Below are positions 42,337-51,453 of a stretch of 64,000 bases of DNA, in pieces. The notes under the pieces were generated by a model. The model was not told where the DNA came from. It saw nothing but the letters and a program-made list of their open reading frames with translations, and searched no databases. The translations under genes and the position numbers were made by a program. Positions within the stretch are counted from its first letter, which is position 1; each line of letters opens with the position of its first letter. This DNA comes from an uncultured Chryseobacterium sp. (GTDB lineage: Bacteria; Bacteroidota; Bacteroidia; Flavobacteriales; Weeksellaceae): contig CAJYLO010000010.1 of NCBI GenBank assembly GCA_913776245.1, forward strand, positions 62,001-126,000, written 5' to 3'.

Positions 42337-45300
42337 TTAGAGTTTGATATTTGTTTTTTGATCTGTAGTAACATTTTGCCATTTTTTCTTTTCGGTGATG
42401 TAATAAACCAACGGCACCACAATCAGCGTAAGCAATGTAGAAACGATCGCTCCAAAAACCAGCGAGATGGCCAATCCCTGGAAAATCGGGTCGAAAAGGA
42501 TAATTACGGCACCTATTACTACGGCTCCTGTCGTTAATAAAATCGGTGTTGTCCTCACCGCTCCGGCTTCGATAATTGCCTGCTTCATAGGAATTCCTTC
42601 TTTCAGACGGATTTCTATAAAATCGATCAAAAGCACGGAGTTTCTTACCATTACCCCTGCCAGAGCAATCATTCCGATGAAAGATGTTGCGGTAAAAAAC
42701 GCACCCAAAAGCCAATGTCCCAACACAATTCCAATGAGAGATAGCGGAATGGCAACCATCATCACAATCGGGGTTTTGAAATTCTGAAACCAGCCGACAA
42801 TCAGCATATAAATAATGATAATTACCACCGCAAAAGCAGTTCCCAGATCACGAAAAACTTCCAAAGTGATTTGCCATTCTCCGTCCCATTTTACCGTATA
42901 ATTGCTCTCATCTTCCGGTTGGTTCATATACAATTCATTCATTGAATATCCATTCGGAAGCTGGATTTTTTTAAGCTTTTCTTCCATTCCGAGAATGGCA
43001 TAAGCAGGGCTTTCCAGTTCTCCTGCCATATCAGCAAGAACATAGACTACTCTCTTCTGGTCTTTTCTGTAAATGGTTTTATCCAGTTCTTTTTCTTCCA
43101 CTTTTACAAGGTCACTTGCCGGAACCATTCCCATTTGTCCTTTAATCTTCAATCCTGTAATATCTTGAATATTAGATTTATCAGCATTTTTCAATTTCAT
43201 TACAATATCTATCGGATCACTGGACTTTTCATCGTACAGGTTTCCAATCGGATATTCACCCATCAGATAAGCCATATTTCCTACAATCTGCTGTGGTGCA
43301 ACTCCGTTTAGCATTGCCTTTTCTTTATCCGGAACAAGTTTGAATTCTTTCTGTGGTGCTTCCACCATCCAGTCGATATCCACAACATCATCGGTTTTCT
43401 TCAGAATATCTTCCACCTGTTTCGCTACTTTTATCTGCCCTTCATAATCAGGTCCGTAGATTTCTGCTACGATTGTTGATAGAACAGGCGGTCCCGGCGG
43501 AACTTCCACTACTTTTACATTAGCCCCGTATTTTGCAGCTATTTTCTGAATTTCAGGACGAATAGTTTTCGCTAAATCGTGGCTTTGCTTATCACGGTCT
43601 TCCTTGTGCAAAAGATTGACCTGAATATCTGCGGTATTACTACTTGCACGCATATCGTAATGACGAACCAACCCGTTGAACGTAATAGGAGCTGAAGATC
43701 CTACATAATTCTGATAGTTTACAACCTCGGGAACCGTTTTCAGGTACTGTGCAATGTCCTGTGTAACGGCTGATGTTCTTTCCAGCGTTGTTCCTTCCGG
43801 CATATCGATCACTACCTGAATTTCATTTTTATTATCAAACGGAAGCATTTTTACCGCTACCCATTTGGCAAAAAACGATGCTACGGAAATCAATAATAAA
43901 ACCACAGTGACCGCCATTATCGTCCACCGTTTTGATTTTGAATCCAGAAGCGGTTGTTCGATTTTTTTATAGATCTTATAGATTCTGCCTGTTTCCAGCC
44001 CTTGCTCTTTTTTATGCTCCTGTTCATCTTTTAATTTTAATAAATGATACCCGAGATATGGTGTTACCGTCAAAGCGACAAAAAGAGAAAGTATCATCGC
44101 AATCGAAGCTCCAATCGGCATTGGCGACATATAAGGCCCCATCATTCCGGAGACGAAAGCCATTGGTAAAATCGCAGCGATCACGGTAAAAGTTGCTAAA
44201 ATTGTTGGATTTCCGACTTCGTTAATCGCATAAATCGCAGCTTGTTTGAACGGAAGTTTCTTCATATGGAAATGCCGATGCATATTTTCAGCAATGATGA
44301 TACTGTCGTCCACCACAATTCCGACCACAAAAACCAAAGCAAATAATGTAATCCTGTTCAGCGTATATCCCAGAATATAATAGCTGAACAAAGTTAAAGC
44401 AAATGTAAGCGGAACGGAAAAGAAGACTACCAAACCGCCTCTCCAGCCCATTGCCAACATAACAAGGATTGTAACTGCCAAAATTGCAACACCAAGGTGC
44501 ATCAACAATTCTGAAACTTTATGAGACGCCGTTTCACCATAATTTCTGGTGACTTCTACGTGGACATCATCAGGAATAAGATTTTTCTTTAACTCATCAA
44601 CTTTGGTAAGAATCTGTTCAGAGATTTTCATTGCATCGGCACCTTTTACTTTCGAGACTGAAACAGTAACCGCAGGATATTCTGACTTGAATTTTTTACT
44701 ATTTTCTACTGCATTTCCGTATCCAAAACTTACATAATTGGCAGGTTCAGAAGCACCGTCTTTTATCGTTGCGACCTGTTTCAGATAGACCGGCATATTT
44801 TGTGAAGTTCCGATAACCAGATTTTCCACATCTTCTGCAGAATTTAGGAATCGTCCCGTTGTCAGAAGATATTCCGCATCGTCTGAATCAAATTTTCCGG
44901 ATTGTGAGCTTCCGTTATTCGCCTGGATCATTTGCATTACAGAAAGTGCGTCTACATTCAGCTCAGCCATTTTATCTTTATCTAAAATTACCTGAAGCTG
45001 GCGGTTTCTTCCTCCTATTATTCTCGTAAGTGAAACATCTTTTATTTTTTTGATTTCCGAAGACAATTCTTCTCCAATCTGGCGAAGCTGAAAATCATTG
45101 TAATTGGCATTATCACTCCACAAAGTTAGTCCGAGCATCGGAACATCATCAATGGAACGTGTTTTCACCATTGGCTCCATTACACCTTTTGGAAAGATGT
45201 TTTTATTCTTCATCAGTTCATCATAAAGCTTTACGTAAGAACGTTCCGTATCTTCGCCTACATAAAACTGAACGATAATCATAGCCTGCCCGTTCATCGC

Positions 45301-45564
45301 CATCGAATGGATGTGTTCTACGCCTTTAATATTGGAAATAATTTTTTCCAGCGGTTTTACTACGCGGCTTTCCACCTCTTTCGGACTTGCTCCGGGATAA
45401 CCGACCATCACATCCGCCATTGGGATGATGATCTGCGGTTCTTCTTCTCTTGGTATTAATGTCGAACTATAAACGCCAATAATCATCAAAGCAATCATCA
45501 ACAGAATGGTCAATTTTGAATTGATAAAAAACTCGGCGATACGTCCTGCGAATCCTTTTTCCAT
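42337..45564 (-). CDS. RND efflux permease, HAE1-like
   Basis: The 1075-residue inner-membrane pump (ATG at 45564; the earlier start at 45597 lies in a repeat) has 12 membrane helices with two large periplasmic loops. The acidic pair in the transport helix, VVGIVVDDSIIIAEN, is the proton-relay Asp-Asp of HAE1-type pumps, not the single Asp of CusA-type metal pumps. Early residues PREEEPQIIIP mark the start of the first loop. The operon's adaptor and TolC follow at 45670 and 46789. Substrate unknown; association with YgaP/rhodanese parts suggests a sulfur-related or reactive-species efflux. Confidence 0.93.
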   Translation of the reverse strand: MEKGFAGRIAEFFINSKLTILLMIALMIIGVYSSTLIPREEEPQIIIPMADVMVGYPGASPKEVESRVVKPLEKIISNIKGVEHIHSMAMNGQAMIIVQFYVGEDTERSYVKLYDELMKNKNIFPKGVMEPMVKTRSIDDVPMLGLTLWSDNANYNDFQLRQIGEELSSEIKKIKDVSLTRIIGGRNRQLQVILDKDKMAELNVDALSVMQMIQANNGSSQSGKFDSDDAEYLLTTGRFLNSAEDVENLVIGTSQNMPVYLKQVATIKDGASEPANYVSFGYGNAVENSKKFKSEYPAVTVSVSKVKGADAMKISEQILTKVDELKKNLIPDDVHVEVTRNYGETASHKVSELLMHLGVAILAVTILVMLAMGWRGGLVVFFSVPLTFALTLFSYYILGYTLNRITLFALVFVVGIVVDDSIIIAENMHRHFHMKKLPFKQAAIYAINEVGNPTILATFTVIAAILPMAFVSGMMGPYMSPMPIGASIAMILSLFVALTVTPYLGYHLLKLKDEQEHKKEQGLETGRIYKIYKKIEQPLLDSKSKRWTIMAVTVVLLLISVASFFAKWVAVKMLPFDNKNEIQVVIDMPEGTTLERTSAVTQDIAQYLKTVPEVVNYQNYVGSSAPITFNGLVRHYDMRASSNTADIQVNLLHKEDRDKQSHDLAKTIRPEIQKIAAKYGANVKVVEVPPGPPVLSTIVAEIYGPDYEGQIKVAKQVEDILKKTDDVVDIDWMVEAPQKEFKLVPDKEKAMLNGVAPQQIVGNMAYLMGEYPIGNLYDEKSSDPIDIVMKLKNADKSNIQDITGLKIKGQMGMVPASDLVKVEEKELDKTIYRKDQKRVVYVLADMAGELESPAYAILGMEEKLKKIQLPNGYSMNELYMNQPEDESNYTVKWDGEWQITLEVFRDLGTAFAVVIIIIYMLIVGWFQNFKTPIVMMVAIPLSLIGIVLGHWLLGAFFTATSFIGMIALAGVMVRNSVLLIDFIEIRLKEGIPMKQAIIEAGAVRTTPILLTTGAVVIGAVIILFDPIFQGLAISLVFGAIVSTLLTLIVVPLVYYITEKKKWQNVTTDQKTNIKL

Positions 45565-45590
45565 AATTTTTTGAATATTAAAAATCACGA

Positions 45591-45661
45591 TTGTCATTCC
45601 GAGGAACGAGGAATCTCCAACAGAGATTCTTCACTACACTTTGTTTCGTTCAGAATGACAA
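45591..45661. repeat. Palindromic intergenic element
   Basis: TTGTCATTC (45591-45599) pairs with GAATGACAA (45653-45661), and inside it GAATCTC pairs with GAGATTC (45611-45617, 45623-45629). It lies in the 105-bp gap between the pump and adaptor genes and resembles flavobacterial REP-type elements. It may form a structured region in the mRNA that sets the relative expression of the two genes. Confidence 0.65.
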
Positions 45662-45669
45662 AAGAGTTC

Positions 45670-46758
45670 TTATTTAATTTTAACTTTTACTCCGTTATAC
45701 AATTTTCCTGTTGAAGAAACAATGTAGGTTTCCTTAGAGTTCAAACCTGATAAAACCTCGACTTGATCGCCAATTGTTTTTCCTGTTTTTATCCATCTGA
45801 GAACGGCTGTGTTTTGAGAACTCACAACATAAACACCTGTGAGCTGACCTTTTTCTACCAAAGCTGTTTTAGGAATCATCATTGTTTCATTAAAATCCTG
45901 ATTTATTTTTCCTGAATTTTTTATTGGAAACTGTACATTTACAAACATTCCCGGAAGCAAGCCTGAAGCATTATGGATATTGATTTTAACCATATATTGG
46001 CCGCCGGTTTGGGCAGATGATTTGCTGATCTCCGAAACCGTTCCTGAAACTGTTTTATTCAACGATCTCAAAGTAATCTGAACCGGCATTCCGTTAGAAA
46101 TCATCGTGATATTCTGCTCAGAAACCAAAACCTGAGCCTGCAAAGATGACGGCGATTCTATCGTCAGTAAAGGCATTCCCGGACTTGCCATATCACCTTG
46201 CTCTGCAAATTTTGCCGTAATAGTTCCGGAAATAGGAGCCGTTACATTAGTATAACGGTATTGCGCATTGACTTCATTCTTCATCTGTTGTGCTGCCTGC
46301 AATCCTGCCTGTGCCATTTCGTACCGGGCTCTCATATCGTCAAGCTCTTTTTGGGAAGCACTTTGTGATTTATATAAATTCTGAAATCTTTCGTAATCTT
46401 TTTTAGCAATATTATAATTGGCCTGAGCCTGGGAAATCTGTGCATTGGCTTGTCCGCCTTTTGCCTGAATATCTGTAGCATTGATGCTTACCAGAAGTTG
46501 TCCAGCTCTTACGTTTTGTCCGACTTCTGCTTTCATTGCAGTGATGTAGCCCATCATCCGGGTAGAAACATTGACTGAATTTTTGGCAACCAATTTTCCG
46601 CTCGCTGTAGCAGATGAACCTTCCGAGCCTGCTGTTGTATGGCTTACTGTAACAGAAATGGGTGCATCAGCATTCTGAACAGATTTTTTTTCGTCTGAAG
46701 AACAGCTTCCCAAAAGAAGCGTACCCAGAATTAAAGTTGAATAAATATATGTTTTCAT
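45670..46758 (-). CDS. RND efflux periplasmic adaptor (membrane fusion protein)
   Basis: The 362-residue lipoprotein (lipobox LLGSC) links the pump to TolC. An N-terminal beta-barrel half, a lipoyl-like domain with GQNVRAGQLLVSI, a coiled-coil hairpin (about 95-170, QAQANYNIAKKDYERFQ), and a C-terminal beta domain are visible. It is preceded by TolC in the operon by about 30 bp and followed by a repeat element. Confidence 0.93.
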   Translation of the reverse strand: MKTYIYSTLILGTLLLGSCSSDEKKSVQNADAPISVTVSHTTAGSEGSSATASGKLVAKNSVNVSTRMMGYITAMKAEVGQNVRAGQLLVSINATDIQAKGGQANAQISQAQANYNIAKKDYERFQNLYKSQSASQKELDDMRARYEMAQAGLQAAQQMKNEVNAQYRYTNVTAPISGTITAKFAEQGDMASPGMPLLTIESPSSLQAQVLVSEQNITMISNGMPVQITLRSLNKTVSGTVSEISKSSAQTGGQYMVKINIHNASGLLPGMFVNVQFPIKNSGKINQDFNETMMIPKTALVEKGQLTGVYVVSSQNTAVLRWIKTGKTIGDQVEVLSGLNSKETYIVSSTGKLYNGVKVKIK

Positions 46759-46788
46759 TATTAAATTTGTTTATACTCCTTATTGTGG

Positions 46789-48096
46789 CTATTTTTCTAA
46801 AAACCTTTGATATTCCCAGGCTACGTTGTATTCGAAAACAGCCTGCTGATATTCAAGTTCTTTTTGAGACATCAGGGTTTCTGCGGAAAGAAGGTCAGCA
46901 GATTTTTCCAGTCCCTGATCATAACGGTTTTTCCGGATCCTGTAGGCTTCCTTACTTTGTTCCCAAGCTTGTTTTGTGAAGCTGACCTTAGATTGCACAT
47001 CTTCAATCTGACGGCTGGCTTTGTTGAGTTCCAACTGACTTTGCTTGGTGTATTGCTCGATTTCCGTTTCTGCTTTGGAACGCTCTGCCTTACATTTTTC
47101 CTGTTCACTTTTAGCCTTAAGCCCGTCAAAGACATTCCAGGAAAGCTGAATTCCGGCTAAATATCCGTTGGCGTTGAATTGGGCAGCTTTGTTGTCATAC
47201 ATCTCAAAGCTTCCGAATGCACTGAGTTTGGGGAGAAACTTGGCTTTTGATGATTTAATCATCCAGTCATAAGCTTCGAGAGATTTTTGATAAGCCTGTA
47301 AATCCTTTCGATTGTCGTTTAATTTCAGATTAGAATCAATGATATATTCTGTGTATTGCAAAGATTCTGTGGGTTTCAGCACTTTATTATCAGAGTTTTC
47401 ATCCAAAATAAAATATAAATAATCCGAAGCATTTCTGATGTTGGATTTTGCAGTCTGAATCTGGCTTTCTATCTCACTGATGCGTACATCCACATACAAA
47501 ACTTCAGATTTCTGGATCATTCCGTTTTTATAATAGTTTTCAATAACCTTTTTATTGGCAAGGGTTGTTTGTTTCGCATTTTCCAGTGTTTCCAGCATTT
47601 TATAAGCGAGCTGAAGCATCATATAAGATTTTTTCAGTTCAAACTGAACATATTCTCTCGTTCTTTCCGTTTTGATATTTAAAACTTCTGCTTTTACCTG
47701 TCCTGCTTTTTTCTGATACACCGCATCCATGTTGATAATCGGCTGCTGAACTTCAACTTTTGTCCCAAAATTGGAGATGCTTTTTGGACTGTTCAGATTA
47801 TCCGGATTGAAATCCATCATTGTTATTCTTTCCTGATTCAGCCTTGAACCAAATGCCATCAAAGGATTATTGGTATTGGTAAAAGTATAGGATGCAGTCA
47901 CATTCGGAAGATACATTGCACGTGTTCCCAAAAGGTCGGCTTGAGCGAGTTCTGCTTCTTTTTTTGCCATTTTTACCTGAAGATTATTATCTATGAGCTT
48001 AATTCCCAGATCTGTTTTTGAAATAGGAATAATTTTTTGTGAAAAAACTTCCGAACAGGTTGTAAATAATAAAATAAGTATGACTGTTTTTCTCAT
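46789..48096 (-). CDS. TolC-family outer-membrane efflux channel
   Basis: The 435-residue exported protein (signal peptide to about residue 20) has the repeated helical coiled-coil pattern of TolC, with LNKASRQIEDVQSKVSFTKQ in the second repeat. It is the first gene of the operon, after which come the adaptor and pump. A 9-bp inverted repeat lies over its promoter (48100-48122). Confidence 0.93.
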   Translation of the reverse strand: MRKTVILILLFTTCSEVFSQKIIPISKTDLGIKLIDNNLQVKMAKKEAELAQADLLGTRAMYLPNVTASYTFTNTNNPLMAFGSRLNQERITMMDFNPDNLNSPKSISNFGTKVEVQQPIINMDAVYQKKAGQVKAEVLNIKTERTREYVQFELKKSYMMLQLAYKMLETLENAKQTTLANKKVIENYYKNGMIQKSEVLYVDVRISEIESQIQTAKSNIRNASDYLYFILDENSDNKVLKPTESLQYTEYIIDSNLKLNDNRKDLQAYQKSLEAYDWMIKSSKAKFLPKLSAFGSFEMYDNKAAQFNANGYLAGIQLSWNVFDGLKAKSEQEKCKAERSKAETEIEQYTKQSQLELNKASRQIEDVQSKVSFTKQAWEQSKEAYRIRKNRYDQGLEKSADLLSAETLMSQKELEYQQAVFEYNVAWEYQRFLEK

Positions 48097-48099
48097 TTC

Positions 48100-48122
48100 T
48101 CTAATTTTAAAGCAAAATTAGA
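48100..48122. promoter_or_regulatory. Inverted repeat over the -7 element of the efflux operon
   Basis: TCTAATTTT and AAAATTAGA (9-bp arms, 5-base spacer) overlap a minus-strand TAATTTTG (48113-48120), which fits TAnnTTTG. It is a plausible operator for the RND operon. Confidence 0.55.
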
Positions 48123-48181
48123 TTGATGAAATCTATTGTACAGTAACCAATATCACATAAGCAGATTTTTTTAATGAGCAT

Positions 48182-48207
48182 AAAAAAAACCGCCGGCAAG
48201 GGCGGTT
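48182..48207 (-). terminator. Terminator of the rhodanese gene
   Basis: A 7-bp stem (AACCGCC 48188-48194, GGCGGTT 48201-48207) with a 6-base loop and a run of U on the minus strand. Confidence 0.8.
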
Positions 48208-48227
48208 ACTTAATAATTATTACAGAA

Positions 48228-48539
48228 TTATAATTTGTTATTCAATCTCATCCATCCACCGCCGTTATGTACATTTTTATAGCCATTATTCTGAAGAATG
48301 CTTTTAGCAGAAGCGCTTCTCATTCCCGACGCACAACAGGTAATAATAGGTTTGTTTTTATCCTTCAGTTTTGAAAGATTCTTCTGAAGCTGGTCAACAG
48401 GAATATTGACAGAATTTTTGATATGTCCTCCGTCATATTCGCTTTTGCTTCTTACGTCTAAAATCACAGCGCCTTTTTTCACAAGTGCCGCATAATCGGT
48501 TTTATCCATCCCGAAAATGTTTTTTATTGCATCTAACAT
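48228..48539 (-). CDS. Single-domain rhodanese
   Basis: The 103-residue protein is one rhodanese domain. The active-site loop CASGMR (Cys69) and LDVRSKSEYDGGHIKNSVNIP are family signatures. It transfers sulfane sulfur. It has its own promoter (48560-48567), a terminator and lies between the efflux operon and a Crp/Fnr regulator. E. coli YgaP is this same domain fused to DUF2892, which here is a separate gene at 42112. Confidence 0.92.
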   Translation of the reverse strand: MLDAIKNIFGMDKTDYAALVKKGAVILDVRSKSEYDGGHIKNSVNIPVDQLQKNLSKLKDKNKPIITCCASGMRSASAKSILQNNGYKNVHNGGGWMRLNNKL

Positions 48540-48559
48540 TGTATTGATTTTTAATGATA

Positions 48560-48567
48560 CAAATTTA
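48560..48567 (-). promoter_or_regulatory. Candidate -7 element for the rhodanese gene
   Basis: The minus strand reads TAAATTTG, fitting TAnnTTTG, about 20 bp upstream of the ATG at 48539. Confidence 0.45.
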
Positions 48568-48599
48568 AAATTGAGATCAAAGCCTGTCAGTGATGAAGG

Positions 48600-49208
48600 T
48601 TACAATAAGGTAATTTTATTTCGGGAAAGTTTTATTTTACCATCCGTTTCAATCTGTTTGAGAACACGGCTAACGGCTTCTCTTGTAATTCCGAGTTCGT
48701 CTGCCAATTGCTGATGGGTTACCGCAAGTTCTTTGGATTTGTAAAGCTGTGATTTTTGGTTTAAGAGATGTAATATTCTAGCATCCACTTTCTGAAAAGC
48801 TACAGAGTTCACCACTTCCAGCAAATCTTCAAATCTTCTTTGATATAAACTGAAAATAAAATCTGTCCACTCAGGATATTTTTTCAGCCAATCCTTTGCC
48901 TGCTGAAGCGAAATCATCAGAATCTCGGCATCTTCTTCTACAATTACTTTTACTTTCGAAGTGTCCTGTGTAAGCCCGGACAGTATTGATGAAATACAGC
49001 TTTCGCCCGGAGTAAGGTAATAAAGCAGAATTTCGCGGCCATCTTCTTCTGTACGAATAACTTTGATACTTCCCGAAATCACCAACGGAATATAATTAAT
49101 GTATGAATTGATATCAAGAATTACACTTCCTGCCGGAAACATTTTTAAGCTTTGGCTTGCTTCGATTTCTTTTCGAAAGTCGGGATCAGATATTTTTTGA
49201 ATATTCAT
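48600..49208 (-). CDS. Crp/Fnr-family regulator 3
   Basis: The ATG at 49208 is chosen over the TTG two codons earlier. The 202-residue protein has a cyclic-nucleotide-binding-like N-terminus and a C-terminal HTH with ADELGITREAVSRVLKQIE. A -7 motif TATATTTG (49212-49219 on the plus strand as its complement) ends three bases before the ATG, so the mRNA could be leaderless. A YgaP-rhodanese-linked Crp/Fnr of this type is often a sulfide or redox sensor; no Fe-S Cys motif is visible. Confidence 0.88.
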   Translation of the reverse strand: MNIQKISDPDFRKEIEASQSLKMFPAGSVILDINSYINYIPLVISGSIKVIRTEEDGREILLYYLTPGESCISSILSGLTQDTSKVKVIVEEDAEILMISLQQAKDWLKKYPEWTDFIFSLYQRRFEDLLEVVNSVAFQKVDARILHLLNQKSQLYKSKELAVTHQQLADELGITREAVSRVLKQIETDGKIKLSRNKITLL

Positions 49209-49235
49209 ATTCAAATATAACCAAAATATAAAACT

Positions 49236-50000
49236 CTAAAAATTCAGAACGAATCCTGCTCCTGCATGGTTTTGATCCAGAACAGGAAAAACCATCATCG
49301 CTGTTTTGGATTTATTGTTATTAAATAACTGATTAACCAATGGAAAAACCCAGTAAGCCAATTCTGTGCTCAGAATTCCAAAGCCAGCTCCTGCAACTAC
49401 GTCACCCACCCAATGCTTATCATTCAAAGTTCTGTATACCCCTGTAAAAACAGCAGTAGGATAACCTGAAATTGCCAGCCAGAAATGATCATCCTTATAT
49501 TCCCTGAAAAGAAAATGGGCGGATGAAAATGCTGCTGCTGTATGTCCGGAAGGAAAGGATAAGTTATTGGACTGATCCGGCCGTTCTTCTTTTACCAGAT
49601 GTTTAAGCGGAAGGACAAACGCTGCCGAAATCAGCTGGGAAGTTCCGTAAATAATTGTTCGTTCCTTAAAATTATGTTTGCCTTTGATCCCTGCCAGATT
49701 ATAACCATAAACCATTGCTGCAGGAAGATATTGAGTATAATTATCCAGTTTTATGTGTTTTGGCTGATGTTCTCCGATTTCATATTTTGTAGATGTATTG
49801 AGGTTTTTAAGCGCATCCGTCGTTAAACTTGCCACACCGAATCCTATGAATGTTGCGGGAATAATCAGCTTTTTATAACTTGGCTTGTAAACATGGTCAG
49901 AATAATCCGGTTGATATTCAGGGAATGCTATAGAATCTGTTTTAATCTGTCCCAGCAGTATGCCGGAACAGATTAAAGCAGTGAAAGTCATAAATTTCAT
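49236..50000 (-). CDS. PAP2-family phosphatase
   Basis: A 254-residue exported protein (short signal peptide) with the acid-phosphatase motifs KEERPDQ, PSGH and VYRTLNDKHWVGD (Lys-Arg, Ser-Gly-His and Arg-His-Asp). It could dephosphorylate lipids or undecaprenyl pyrophosphate at the membrane. No membrane helices beyond the first are strong, so a periplasmic form is possible. It is likely independent of the next operon. Confidence 0.88.
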   Translation of the reverse strand: MKFMTFTALICSGILLGQIKTDSIAFPEYQPDYSDHVYKPSYKKLIIPATFIGFGVASLTTDALKNLNTSTKYEIGEHQPKHIKLDNYTQYLPAAMVYGYNLAGIKGKHNFKERTIIYGTSQLISAAFVLPLKHLVKEERPDQSNNLSFPSGHTAAAFSSAHFLFREYKDDHFWLAISGYPTAVFTGVYRTLNDKHWVGDVVAGAGFGILSTELAYWVFPLVNQLFNNNKSKTAMMVFPVLDQNHAGAGFVLNF

Positions 50001-50006
50001 CGGTTA

Positions 50007-51197
50007 TTATTTAAACCTTAAATTTAACGAAATAATATCAGACTTCATTCCCACGGATTTCGTGTAGTGCCCGTATCTGATTTCCAGCATATTCAGCCTT
50101 TCTATGCCGAATAATCCGTTCTTCGGATTGATTCTGATTCCTGCTCCGTAAAAATGACTGTCGAATTTCGAAAGATCATAATTACTGGTATAAAAATCAT
50201 CAAAAGCCGTGTGCTCCTGATAAGGCGCAAAATATTTAGCTGCAGTCTGAGAATAATAACGATAGAAAGGACTCACCGAAACAAAAGGAGAAATTTTCAC
50301 CGGCGTTTCTAAGCTGAAAGTATTGGATTTCAAGCCCCAATCGTCAGTATAATAACGATAATAAGCTCTCAGAATCACTTTGTCTCCAAGGAAATAATTA
50401 GCTCTTACTCCCAAAGGAATTTTAAATCTTTTATCCGGCAAAGCTTCCTGATGAACCGAATTATCATTGAAATAAACCCTGTGGAAAGGCAGGCTTAAAT
50501 ATCCTGTCTGCTGAACACCATCCGCCAGAAATTCAACCTGAAAGTTCTGATTGATAATTTGTGAATAAGCAAGAGACAAAGCAAAGGTATTTCTTCCGCT
50601 GGTTCCGTAATCGTCGTGTTCTTTTCCAGTATTGTTTCCTGTTCTAAGTTCGATTGGAGTCACTAATTTCACCTGATCGAGATATGCCTGAAATTTCGCG
50701 GTAAACTCTCCCATCCTGTTTTTTGTTTTTTGCGAAAACCCGATGTTTGCGCCGTAAGATGCATAATCAAATTCAAAAGAGGTAGAAATGCCCGCCATTA
50801 AAGTCGTTCCTTTTCCCGTATTCTCACGGCTCCAGCTGACGGCTGGATAAATTCTGTTGTCTGCGTGCGAAGCGGATGAATTGGCTTTCAGATCGATCAT
50901 ATCAGACGAAGCCGACGTATAATGATCGATCCCGACACTGAAATCGAATTTATTTTTCCGGTCTTTCTTGTCGTATTTTACCATAGTTACGTCAATAGTA
51001 TTGGAAATGTCGGTCAGTTTTTCGGTCCCGATTCCGCCCGTGACGGCTGAATTGTTTCCGTTTTGTTTATAATAGCTTGAAACTAAATTAGCTTCATCAA
51101 AAGTCAGTTCTTTAGGCTGCTCATTATTTGTGTTTTCCTGTGCTTTTGCGTTAAAAATTCCGAAAAGAGCAATAACACTTACGATTATTTTTTTCAT
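50007..51197 (-). CDS. DUF3570 outer-membrane barrel protein
   Basis: The 396-residue protein has a signal peptide (to about residue 19), then repeated amphipathic strands ending in Phe-Lys, consistent with an outer-membrane barrel. It matches the DUF3570 family, which occurs with ApbE and DUF4266 in flavinylation-type clusters. Role unknown. It is the last gene of the operon (34-bp gap to DUF4266). Confidence 0.85.
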   Translation of the reverse strand: MKKIIVSVIALFGIFNAKAQENTNNEQPKELTFDEANLVSSYYKQNGNNSAVTGGIGTEKLTDISNTIDVTMVKYDKKDRKNKFDFSVGIDHYTSASSDMIDLKANSSASHADNRIYPAVSWSRENTGKGTTLMAGISTSFEFDYASYGANIGFSQKTKNRMGEFTAKFQAYLDQVKLVTPIELRTGNNTGKEHDDYGTSGRNTFALSLAYSQIINQNFQVEFLADGVQQTGYLSLPFHRVYFNDNSVHQEALPDKRFKIPLGVRANYFLGDKVILRAYYRYYTDDWGLKSNTFSLETPVKISPFVSVSPFYRYYSQTAAKYFAPYQEHTAFDDFYTSNYDLSKFDSHFYGAGIRINPKNGLFGIERLNMLEIRYGHYTKSVGMKSDIISLNLRFK

Positions 51198-51231
51198 TTT
51201 AAATCACAATTAAATTTTACGATCACTCTTT

Positions 51232-51453
51232 TTAGTTACATCCGCAACCACCGCCCACTTTTCCGGCATTGGCGCCCGAAGATCCTTCTCTATACGATTG
51301 AAAGCTGAGTTCGGTTTTTTCAATCGTCCGGTTTCCGAGAACCATTTCGGCATCGTTCAATTTATTTTTTTCGTACTCTTTTACGGTTGTGCAGGACTGT
51401 ACTGAAGCAACTGTGATCAGTAAGCAAGCTGATATTTTTATAAAATTTTTCAT
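51232..51453 (-). CDS. DUF4266 small lipoprotein
   Basis: The 73-residue lipoprotein has a lipobox (VQSC) and ends with GKVGGGCGCN, the conserved Cys-rich tail of DUF4266. Such proteins accompany ApbE and DUF3570; the Gly/Cys tail could be modified or bind metal. It overlaps the ApbE stop by 4 bp (ATGA), so translation is coupled. Confidence 0.88.
   Translation of the reverse strand: MKNFIKISACLLITVASVQSCTTVKEYEKNKLNDAEMVLGNRTIEKTELSFQSYREGSSGANAGKVGGGCGCN

Noticed and set aside
45565-45597. Upstream start for the RND pump
   Set aside because: The extra residues are encoded by the palindromic element at 45591 and add no membrane or signal character.
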